From: an uncultured Clostridia bacterium
GTDB taxonomy: Bacteria; Bacillota; Clostridia; Oscillospirales; CAG-272
Direction: 5' to 3'
Length of the DNA stretch: 47,692 nt
Assembly: GCA_945949385.1 (NCBI GenBank)
Contig: CAMFEL010000003.1
Coordinates: forward strand, 1-47,692
The notes beneath the pieces were generated by a model, which did not search any database, was not told the origin of the DNA, and was given only the letters and a program-made list of their open reading frames with translations. The stretch's first letter is position 1. Each line of letters begins with the position of its first letter. Both the position numbers and the translations under genes were made by a program. Shown in pieces: positions 7,599 through 15,079 of the stretch.

Positions 7599-8247
7599 GC
7601 CGATAACCCAGCTTCGGTATGGTCACAAGGCAATCGTGCAGACCCAGCTTTTTGCGTATCTGCTGTATATGTATGTCAACTGTGCGGCTCTCGCCCTCAA
7701 ATTCGTAACCCCACACCGCGCCGAGCAGTCTCTCGCGGGTGACGGCAATATCCTGATTGCGCAGAAAAAACACCAGCACATCAAATTCTTTGGGAGTAAG
7801 CGGCACGCTTTTTGCACCCTTTGCAACGGTGTGGGCGGCGGTGTCCACACGGATGTCGCCGTAGCACAGCTCCGTGCTCAGCTTTCCCGTACGGCGCAGC
7901 ACCACCTCGATGCGGGCAAGCAGTTCAAGCGCTTCAAAGGGCTTGACGATATAGTCCTCCGCCCCCAGCTTCAGACCGTTGACCTTGTCCAGCACATTCT
8001 GCATGGCAGTCAGAAATATTACGCTTACGCCGCAGGGCGCTATGCGCCGCATGACTTCAAAGCCGTCCATTGTAGGCAGCATTACGTCAAGCAGCACCAC
8101 ATCCCAGGAGGCGGCGCTGTTTTTGACTCTCTCCACGGCGTCCGCTCCGTCCGAAACGATCTCGGACTCATATCCTACGGCGGACAGCGTTGCCTTTATG
8201 GTCTTTGCAATATTTTCGTCGTCCTCAACAATGAGTATCCTTGCCAT
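7585..8247 (-). CDS. OmpR/PhoB-family response regulator
   Basis: This 220-residue DNA-binding regulator has an N-terminal receiver domain with the acidic pocket VEDDE (residues 7-11), phosphoacceptor Asp54 in VLLDVMLP and the conserved Lys in IVKPF near residue 101. The C-terminal winged helix includes LTPKEFDVLVFFL and the SRTVDIHIQQIRKKL recognition helix region. It is the first gene of a three-gene minus-strand operon with the kinase and an unknown membrane-anchored protein. A sigma-70-like promoter lies 34 bases upstream. Confidence 0.95.
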   Translation of the reverse strand: MARILIVEDDENIAKTIKATLSAVGYESEIVSDGADAVERVKNSAASWDVVLLDVMLPTMDGFEVMRRIAPCGVSVIFLTAMQNVLDKVNGLKLGAEDYIVKPFEALELLARIEVVLRRTGKLSTELCYGDIRVDTAAHTVAKGAKSVPLTPKEFDVLVFFLRNQDIAVTRERLLGAVWGYEFEGESRTVDIHIQQIRKKLGLHDCLVTIPKLGYRLESR

Positions 8248-8280
8248 TTGCCAAAAGTCCTTTCGGAATTTTACAAAATC

Positions 8281-8309
8281 AGTATAGCATTTATGAGCGA
8301 AAAATGCAA
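8281..8309 (-). promoter_or_regulatory. Promoter of the two-component operon
   Basis: TTGCAT, 17 bases, TATACT on the minus strand. It fits tightly between the end of the M23 gene (8314) and the response regulator start. Confidence 0.6.
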
Positions 8310-8313
8310 ACGG

Positions 8314-9479
8314 TCATACGGCAGGGCTGACATATGCCAAAGGATCCTTTTTCACTCCGTTTACGCGCAGCTCAAAATGCAGGTGGTTACCCTTGGAAAA
8401 TCCCGTAGTGCCCACATATCCGATCACCTGTCCCCGCGTTACCGTCTGTCCGCCGCAAACCGCCAGAGACGAGCAGTGGGCATACAGCGTGCTTATTCCG
8501 CCGCCGTGGTCTATCAGAATAAAATTGCCGTAGCTTGAATGGCTCATGGCACGCACCACGGTGCCGTCGTTTGACGCATATATGGGAGTGCCCGCGGGAG
8601 CCGCCGTATCAAGCGCCCAATGAGGATCGCCTTTCGGGTCTGTCTCACCGTAGCGGCAGGTTATATATCCCACTCCCGCAGGCAAAGGCCACATATAGTC
8701 GCCGTCGGCACTGACAGGGGAGGAATTCTGATCTTTTATCTGCGACAGAAGCGCTTCAAGCTCACTTTCAAGCTCGCTCTCCGCCCTGCGCGCCGCATCG
8801 TATTCGCGCTGAAGCGCCTCCCTGTCCTTTGAAAGAGAGTCATAATAGCTTTCCGCACGGCGGGAAAGCTCGCCGTACTTTTCCCTGTCCGCCTCAAGGG
8901 AGGAAAGAGTTTTTTCCTGAAGCGCCTTTGCGCTTTTCAGCTCCTCCGCCGCGTCGGACAGGCTTTGCTTGTCCGCCTCCAGCCTTTCGGCAGTTCTTCG
9001 GTCGTATTCCAATACGGTATTTATCCGCTCAAGGCGGGACAGAAAATCGCTGACACTGACACTGCCGAACAGCACCTGAAGATACCCGCGCCGCCGCTGT
9101 CCTGACTGTCTCGAAGTCGTTCTTTCATTTTTTCGCGGGTCGCGTCTATGCTTTTTTCAAGGGCGTCCACCCTGTTCTCCGTCTCACTTATCTGCTCCGA
9201 CAGTTCCCGATTCAGCGCCTCGGAAGCGGCAATTTTCTGGTCAACCGCTTCTACCAGCATATCAATACTATGCTTGTTTTCAAGGGCGCCGCCCGCCTGG
9301 GAGTCAAGGGAGGCTATTTTATCTTCAAGCTCCTTTTGCCGCCCCTCAAGCTCCGATATTCTGTCGCGGTATTTCTGTACATCGGCGTTTGCCGCTCCCG
9401 CCGCCGTTGAAAAGGAAAAAATCATGGCTGCGCAGACTCCCGCCGCAAAAACGCGTATTACCCCTCTCCTTGTATTCAT
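8314..9479 (-). pseudogene. M23 (LytM) peptidase with EnvC-like coiled coil, broken by a frameshift
   Basis: Two minus-strand frames make one recognisable protein. The first (9021-9479) has a signal peptide (AAMIFSFSTAAGAA) and a long coiled coil. The second (8314-9075) continues the coiled coil with SDFLSRLERINTV and ends in an M23 zinc endopeptidase with the catalytic motifs HWALD and HLHFEL. Reading back in the second frame gives YLQVLFGS directly before SVSDFLSR, which is how intact relatives run after an MKERLRxSxxSG segment. The break is therefore one missing base near 9083-9092. Intact, it would be an exported cell-wall hydrolase or amidase activator of about 387 residues. No classical slippery heptamer is visible. 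A sequencing error is a serious alternative. Confidence 0.8.
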
Positions 9480-9602
9480 TGATTTTCACCTCTTATATGT
9501 ACTGTTATCTGACAGTATCATACACTTTCGCCGTTATTAAGTCATCATAAAAACGTAAGGGAAATGTAAAAGAGCCGCAGGGTCATATTTTGGAAAAAAG
9601 TC

Positions 9603-9631
9603 TTTATTTTTTTCATATCTTATGGTACAAT
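9603..9631 (+). promoter_or_regulatory. Possible extended -10 promoter for the MBOAT operon
   Basis: TGGTACAAT is a good extended -10; the -35 17 bases upstream (TTTATT) is weak. A transcript starting here would have a leader of about 100 bases before the MBOAT gene. Nothing else is recognisable between 9480 and 9741. Confidence 0.4.
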
Positions 9632-9741
9632 AAAAATAACTAAGGCATATAATAGGCGTGGCACGGCGAGCTGCCTGCCGCCGCCCTGCCCCTTTCAGCA
9701 ATATCCGGAGAAAAAGTTCTCCGCAGACCACGGAGCCGCGC

Positions 9742-11163
9742 ATGGTTTTTACTTCTCTTGAATTTCTGTTTCTGTATTTTGCGGTGACGATGATATGCTA
9801 TTTCATCGTCCCTCTGCGCCTGAGGAATATGGTTCTTCTCGTCGTCAGCCTTGTATTCTACGGCTGGGGTGAGCCGAAATATGTCGTCATAATGCTTGTC
9901 TCCATGGTGGTCGACTACACCTGCGGCTACTTTGCGGGCAAGTACAGGGAGATCGATAAAAAAAGGGCGCGGCGGTTTGTTATAATCAGCGCCGTCATAA
10001 ATCTGGGTATACTGGGATTTTTCAAATACTATACATTCATTGTGCAGAATCTGCAGCTTCTGCCTTTTGAATTTCTTAAAAAGATACCTCTTCTGGCAGA
10101 TGTTCCTCTGCCTATCGGAATTTCATTCTACACCTTCCAGACCATGTCCTACACCATCGATGTATACAGGGGCGACGCAAAGGTGCAGAGAAATATGGCC
10201 TCCTTCGGCGCCTATGTTACCCTGTTCCCTCAGCTTATAGCTGGACCCATTGTCAGATATCAGGACATCGACGATCAGCTCCGCTCAAGACCTCACAATA
10301 TAGATATGTTCGCCTCCGGTATGCGCACCTTTGTGTGCGGCTTTGCCAAAAAGATCATGCTGGCAAACGCCGCAGGCGCTTTGTGGGATCATTTCAGAGG
10401 TCTGTCGGAGTCCGGCGGCTCCGTTACGGTGCTCGGCTCCTGGACGGGACTTATTCTCTACGCTTTCCAGATATACTTTGACTTTTCCGGATATTCCGAT
10501 ATGGCAATAGGACTGGGAAAAATGCTGGGCTTCAACTTTAAGGAAAACTTTTTCTATCCCTATGTTTCAAAGAGCATTACGGATTTCTGGCGCCGCTGGC
10601 ATATTTCCATGGGCACCTGGTTCAGGGAGTATGTATATATCCCCCTGGGCGGCAACCGCTGCGCCAAGTGGAAAATGTTCCGCAATATTATAGCTGTATG
10701 GTTCCTTACGGGACTTTGGCACGGCGCAAGCTGGAACTACATACTGTGGGGACTTTACTACTGCCTGTTCCTGCTTATTGAAAAAGCGTTCCTTCTGAAG
10801 GTGCTTAAAAAGCTGCCCGCGGCAGTTTCCCATATATACACCCTTGCGGTGGTGCTTTTCGGCTGGTGGCTGTTCGTATTTGAGGATCTGTCCGCAGGCT
10901 GGACCTATCTGGGGCATATGTTCGGGGTGGGCGCCGCATTTACGGAGCCCGCGGTCACCTACGACATACTGCGCAATCTCTTATTCATAGTCATCCTCTG
11001 CATTGCCGCAACGCCCTTACCCAAAAAGCTGTACTACAAGTTCTACACCGCGGGAAAAGGCGCCCGTATTGCCGTAAGCGTATGCTGCGCCGCCGTGCTT
11101 GTGCTGTGCACCGGGTATCTGGTGGATTCCTCCTACAACCCGTTTTTGTATTTCAGATTTTAA
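9742..11163 (+). CDS. MBOAT-family O-acyltransferase (AlgI/DltB-like)
   Basis: The protein has 473 residues from the ATG giving MVFTSLEFLFLYF, the usual start of this family. An upstream in-frame extension to 9658 is Arg/Pro-rich and unlikely. It is a multi-spanning membrane enzyme that should transfer acyl groups across the membrane to an exported polymer. Visible marks are SFYTFQTMSYTIDVYRG, FPQLIAGPIVRY, FWRRWHISMGTWFREYVYIPLGG and the catalytic histidine in LTGLWHGASWNYILWG. The following gene encodes a DHHW/AlgJ-like partner, the common pairing for acetylating cell-surface polysaccharides. No alginate or D-alanine genes are nearby, so the acceptor is unknown. Confidence 0.94.
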   Translation: MVFTSLEFLFLYFAVTMICYFIVPLRLRNMVLLVVSLVFYGWGEPKYVVIMLVSMVVDYTCGYFAGKYREIDKKRARRFVIISAVINLGILGFFKYYTFIVQNLQLLPFEFLKKIPLLADVPLPIGISFYTFQTMSYTIDVYRGDAKVQRNMASFGAYVTLFPQLIAGPIVRYQDIDDQLRSRPHNIDMFASGMRTFVCGFAKKIMLANAAGALWDHFRGLSESGGSVTVLGSWTGLILYAFQIYFDFSGYSDMAIGLGKMLGFNFKENFFYPYVSKSITDFWRRWHISMGTWFREYVYIPLGGNRCAKWKMFRNIIAVWFLTGLWHGASWNYILWGLYYCLFLLIEKAFLLKVLKKLPAAVSHIYTLAVVLFGWWLFVFEDLSAGWTYLGHMFGVGAAFTEPAVTYDILRNLLFIVILCIAATPLPKKLYYKFYTAGKGARIAVSVCCAAVLVLCTGYLVDSSYNPFLYFRF

Positions 11164-11178
11164 GGGAGGTACCGGAAT

Positions 11179-12486
11179 ATGGCAAACGATACGAATAAAA
11201 GCAAAATAATTACCGCCGACGGCGAAGCAAAAAAATATTTTGATTTGCAGATGTCGCTGAAAGGCTCCTCACGTTTCGCAAACATACTGCTGACTTTCCT
11301 TACCATGGGTTTTGTATTCGTGTTTGCGGCTCTGTTCTGGATCCTTCCCGACAGGGATTTTTCCCCGGAGGAAAACCGCTCGCTGGCAAAGGCGCCGGAA
11401 ATGACGGTTGAAAATCTGTTTTCAGGCAATCTCACCGAAGAATTTTCCGATTATATGGCAGATCAGTTCCCCGCAAGAGGCTTTTTCGTAGGCGTGAAAG
11501 CCGTGGGAGAGCTGGCGCAGGGCAAGCAGGAAAACAACGATGTGTTTGTGGCAAAGGACAACTATCTTATTGCCCGCGTCGATTATCCCGACGAAAAAAA
11601 TCTTCAGAAAAACATATCCGCCGCAGGCCGCTTTATTGCCGCCGCCGAGGATAGCGGCATAAACTGCACCGCAGCCTTTGCGGGACGCAAAGCCGATGTG
11701 TGCTACGATAAACTGCCTGCCGTTTATAACGGCAAGTATTACTCCGACAGGATATGGGGTATACTTGATGATATGTGCAAGGCCTCCGGCTTTGACTTTG
11801 TAAATCTGAGGGATGTACTGCGCACCCACGAAGCTGACGGCGAAGAGATCTATTACAGAACCGACCACCATTGGAATTCCTACGGCGCGTATATCGCCTA
11901 TACTGCCATCGGCGACTCTGTGGGCTACAAGCCCCTTCCCCTAACCGATTTTGAAAAGGAAAAGGTCACCGACTCATTTCTCGGTACCACCTGGTCAGCC
12001 TCCGGCATCAAGTGGCAGGAGGGTGAAGAAATAGACTTTTACCGCTGGGAGGGCGACGGAGATTTCACCATGCGCGTGCTTGACCCCTCGGGTCAGCTCA
12101 GCGACTGCGAGGGACAGCGCACCGTGGAGGAGGACGGCGATGTATATTCCGTGTTTGACTCCTACTATATCCGCGATTTTCTCGACAAAAAAGATAAGTA
12201 TGCCTCCTTTATCGGCGGCAACTTCGGCTATACGGAGATATACAATAATACAGACGGGCAGCGCGAGACCCTGCTGATCCTTAAAGACTCCTTTGCCAAC
12301 AGCATGGTGCAGTTCCTCGCCCGTGACTATGACCTGATCATGATAGACCTGCGCTACTACAAAGCCAACATTACAAGGCTTTGTGAGGAAAAGGACATTA
12401 AAAATGTACTGCTTCTGTATAACATGGAAACGCTTACCGAGTCCTCCGACCTTGTAATTCTCAATACGGGACTTATGAATAAGTAA
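11179..12486 (+). CDS. DHHW/AlgX-AlgJ-like acetylation partner protein
   Basis: This 435-residue protein has one N-terminal membrane helix (about residues 37-57) after a 35-residue cytoplasmic tail, and its main body lies outside the membrane. The defining TDHHWNSYGAYIAY motif lies near residue 228. A late LILKDSFANSM segment supplies the serine block expected of the SGNH-like fold. Proteins of this type work with MBOAT transporters to acetylate extracellular polysaccharide. It follows the MBOAT gene by 15 bases, with GGGAGGT as ribosome site. Confidence 0.88.
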   Translation: MANDTNKSKIITADGEAKKYFDLQMSLKGSSRFANILLTFLTMGFVFVFAALFWILPDRDFSPEENRSLAKAPEMTVENLFSGNLTEEFSDYMADQFPARGFFVGVKAVGELAQGKQENNDVFVAKDNYLIARVDYPDEKNLQKNISAAGRFIAAAEDSGINCTAAFAGRKADVCYDKLPAVYNGKYYSDRIWGILDDMCKASGFDFVNLRDVLRTHEADGEEIYYRTDHHWNSYGAYIAYTAIGDSVGYKPLPLTDFEKEKVTDSFLGTTWSASGIKWQEGEEIDFYRWEGDGDFTMRVLDPSGQLSDCEGQRTVEEDGDVYSVFDSYYIRDFLDKKDKYASFIGGNFGYTEIYNNTDGQRETLLILKDSFANSMVQFLARDYDLIMIDLRYYKANITRLCEEKDIKNVLLLYNMETLTESSDLVILNTGLMNK

Positions 12487-12542
12487 CTGCCGCGCCTGCG
12501 GCACCGAAAAGTCCGCCTATTCGGCGGCAGAACGGAGAATTT

Positions 12543-12992
12543 ATGAAAAAGATACTTAAAACCTTGATTGTCACCGCCGCCCTTATTACGGCAGCAGCCT
12601 GTCTCTTTTCATGCGCACGGGGCGCGGGAAAAGAAGAGGACACCACAGAGCCCTCGGTGACTACGGAGCGCAGCGGCTTTGAGGATGTGACCGCTCCTCC
12701 CGAAAGCACGGGCGCCGACACCGAGACCTCGGGCGACGCAGTTTCGTCGGACGCAGACATCTCACTGACAAACGAGGAAGCCGTTGAAGCGGCAAAGGCC
12801 TGGCTTGGAGAGACCGACCCCGACACAGGCTACAAATACGCCTATTCCTTTGACGGAATGGACGAAAACGGCGGCGAGGAGTGCTTCCGCATCCGCGTTT
12901 CCTGGTATCTCGAGGACGAGGACAGATACTCTCTCTGCGGTTATCTTTTAGTGTCCGAGGACGGCAAAAACATTCAAAAATTTGATTGGTAA
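12543..12992 (+). CDS. Small lipoprotein of unknown function
   Basis: This 149-residue protein has a signal peptide and lipobox LFSC near residue 24, then an acidic Ser/Thr/Glu-rich linker to about residue 75. The compact C-terminal part contains NEEAVEAAKAWLG and ends in LLVSEDGKNIQKFDW. The helix-then-strands arrangement and the final Asp-Gly turn recall PepSY-like domains, but I cannot assign it firmly. It sits 56 bases after the DHHW gene and 12 bases before the topoisomerase gene, so it is probably cotranscribed with both. Confidence 0.75.
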   Translation: MKKILKTLIVTAALITAAACLFSCARGAGKEEDTTEPSVTTERSGFEDVTAPPESTGADTETSGDAVSSDADISLTNEEAVEAAKAWLGETDPDTGYKYAYSFDGMDENGGEECFRIRVSWYLEDEDRYSLCGYLLVSEDGKNIQKFDW

Positions 12993-13004
12993 GGCAGTAC
13001 GGAA

Positions 13005-15005
13005 ATGGCAAAAGTAAAGGAAGCGGCAAAATACAACGATCTTTCAATTGAAAAGCTGGAGGGCGCCGACCGCGTGAGAAAGCGCCCCGCCGTCATATTC
13101 GGCTCCGACGGGCTTGAAGGCTGCGAGCACGCCTTTTTTGAGATCCTTTCCAACTCCGTGGACGAGGCAAAGGAGGGCTACGGCAGCGTTATCACCGTTA
13201 CCGCCTTTCGGGATCATTCCATAGAGGTTGCCGACAGAGGACGCGGAGTACCCATGGGCTACAACGAGAAATACGGCTGCTATAACTGGGAGCTGGTCTA
13301 CTGCGAGCTGTATGCGGGAGGCAAGTACAACAACAACTCCGGCGATGGCGCATATGAGTATTCCATAGGACTTAACGGCCTGGGCGCCTGCGCTACTCAG
13401 TATTCCTCCGAGTTATTTGAAGTACACTCATACAGCGGCGACACAGAATCCAGTATGTCTTTCCGCCAGGGCGAGCCGGTGTCAAAGCTTGAAGTGCGCC
13501 AGCTTGACAAAAAAGAGCGACGCACGGGCACCGTTACCTACTGGAAGCCCGACCTTGAAGTCTTTACGGATATAAATATCCCCAAAGAATACTTCACCGA
13601 TGTGCTGGAAAAACAGGCGGTGGTAAACGCCGGACTTAAGTTCGTTTTCCGCTTTGAAAACGAAGACGGCGGCTTTGAACAGTCCGAATTTATTTACGAA
13701 AACGGAATTCTGGACTATGTCTCCCGCCTTGCGGGGGACAGCGCCATTACCCAGCCTGTTTCCTGGAAAATGGGGGAGGTCAAAGGGCGCGACCGCGAGG
13801 ACAAGGCAGACTATAAGCTTACCTGCGAGGTAGCTTTCTGCGCTTCAAACGCCGTAAGCATTGCGGAGTATTACCATAACTCAAGCCATCTGGAGTACGG
13901 CGGAAGCCCGGAAAAGGCTGTGCGCACCGCCTTTACCTACGCGGTGGACAAGCAGCTTAAAACACTGGGAAAATACAACAAGAACGAGTCCAAAATAACC
14001 TACGCGGATATTGAGGACTGTCTCATTATCGTCACAAATTCCTTTTCCACCGTCACCTCCTACGAAAACCAGACAAAAAAGAAAATTACAAACTCCTTTA
14101 TAGCGGAGGCTATGACCGCATTTATAAAGGAACAGCTTGAAATTTACTTTGCGGAAAACCCCATCGACGGAGAAAAATTCGTAAATCAGGTGCTTGTAAA
14201 CAAGCGCTCAAGAGAGACTGCGGAAACCACCCGTCTCAATATCAAAAAGAAGCTTGCCGCCTCAACCGATGTGGCAAGCAGAGTGGAAAAATTCGTCTCC
14301 TGCCGCTCAAAAGACCCCGACAGACGCGAGCTTTACATTGTGGAGGGCGACTCCGCAATGACAAGCTGCAAGCTGGGCAGAAACGCGGAGTTTCAGGCAA
14401 TAATCCCCGTCAGAGGCAAAACCCTGAACTGCCAGAAAAGCACCTACGACAAAATATTCAAAAGCGATATAATAGTCGATCTTCTCCGTGTTATCGGCTG
14501 CGGAGTGGAGATAAAGGCAAAGGTCAAGGGCAATTTCGTGCCCTTTGATATTAACTCTCTTAAATGGTCAAAGATCATTATCTGCACCGATGCGGACGAG
14601 GACGGCTTCCAGATACGCACTCTGCTGCTGACGCTGTTCAACAGACTGCTGCCCACACTTATAAAAGAGGGCAAGGTGTATATCGCCGAATCTCCCCTGT
14701 TTGAGATAACCACAAAGGAAAAAATTTATTTTGCCTATAACGAGCAGGAAAAAGCGGACATTCTCGCCACTCTTGAGGGCAAAAAATACACGCTTCAGCG
14801 CTCAAAGGGTCTTGGCGAAAACGAGCCGGATATGATGTGGCAGACAACCATGAATCCCGCAACTCGCCGCCTTATACGGGTGACCCAGTCGGACGCCGCC
14901 GCAACGGAGCATATTTTCGATGTGCTTCTGGGCGACAACCTGCCGGAGCGAAAGAAATTCATCGCACAGTACGCCGCCCGCTACGCGGAATTGGCGGATA
15001 TATAA
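13005..15005 (+). CDS. Type IIA DNA topoisomerase subunit B (divergent ParE/GyrB-like)
   Basis: This 666-residue cytoplasmic ATPase subunit changes DNA topology together with a cleavage subunit A. The GHKL ATP site shows ILSNSVDEA (Glu46, Asn50, Asp53), DRGRGVP and GLNGLGACATQYSS. The transducer carries QTKKKITN. TOPRIM shows EGDSAM near residue 446 and TDADEDGFQIRTLLL near 528. DADEDGFQI departs from the common DADVDGAHI, which marks a divergent ParE group, though the catalytic acids remain. A parC/gyrA-like partner usually follows directly, but here a terminator and a convergent operon follow. It is cotranscribed with a lipoprotein, which is odd company. Confidence 0.9.
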   Translation: MAKVKEAAKYNDLSIEKLEGADRVRKRPAVIFGSDGLEGCEHAFFEILSNSVDEAKEGYGSVITVTAFRDHSIEVADRGRGVPMGYNEKYGCYNWELVYCELYAGGKYNNNSGDGAYEYSIGLNGLGACATQYSSELFEVHSYSGDTESSMSFRQGEPVSKLEVRQLDKKERRTGTVTYWKPDLEVFTDINIPKEYFTDVLEKQAVVNAGLKFVFRFENEDGGFEQSEFIYENGILDYVSRLAGDSAITQPVSWKMGEVKGRDREDKADYKLTCEVAFCASNAVSIAEYYHNSSHLEYGGSPEKAVRTAFTYAVDKQLKTLGKYNKNESKITYADIEDCLIIVTNSFSTVTSYENQTKKKITNSFIAEAMTAFIKEQLEIYFAENPIDGEKFVNQVLVNKRSRETAETTRLNIKKKLAASTDVASRVEKFVSCRSKDPDRRELYIVEGDSAMTSCKLGRNAEFQAIIPVRGKTLNCQKSTYDKIFKSDIIVDLLRVIGCGVEIKAKVKGNFVPFDINSLKWSKIIICTDADEDGFQIRTLLLTLFNRLLPTLIKEGKVYIAESPLFEITTKEKIYFAYNEQEKADILATLEGKKYTLQRSKGLGENEPDMMWQTTMNPATRRLIRVTQSDAAATEHIFDVLLGDNLPERKKFIAQYAARYAELADI

Positions 15006-15010
15006 GACAA

Positions 15011-15033
15011 AAGCTCCGGCACCGCCGGAGCTT
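15011..15033. terminator. Bidirectional terminator between topoisomerase and TIR genes
   Basis: A perfect 10-bp stem AAGCTCCGGC / GCCGGAGCTT with loop ACC is followed by TTTTT on the plus strand and by a U-run on the minus strand. It can end both convergent units. Confidence 0.88.
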
Positions 15034-15079
15034 TTTATTATGTACAGATATAGTATACAGTATACCTTACTTATGAGTC

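Noticed and set aside
9080..9095. Programmed -1 frameshift making one M23 protein
   Set aside because: The site lacks an X-XXY-YYZ slippery heptamer and a clear downstream pseudoknot; a missing base explains the data more simply.
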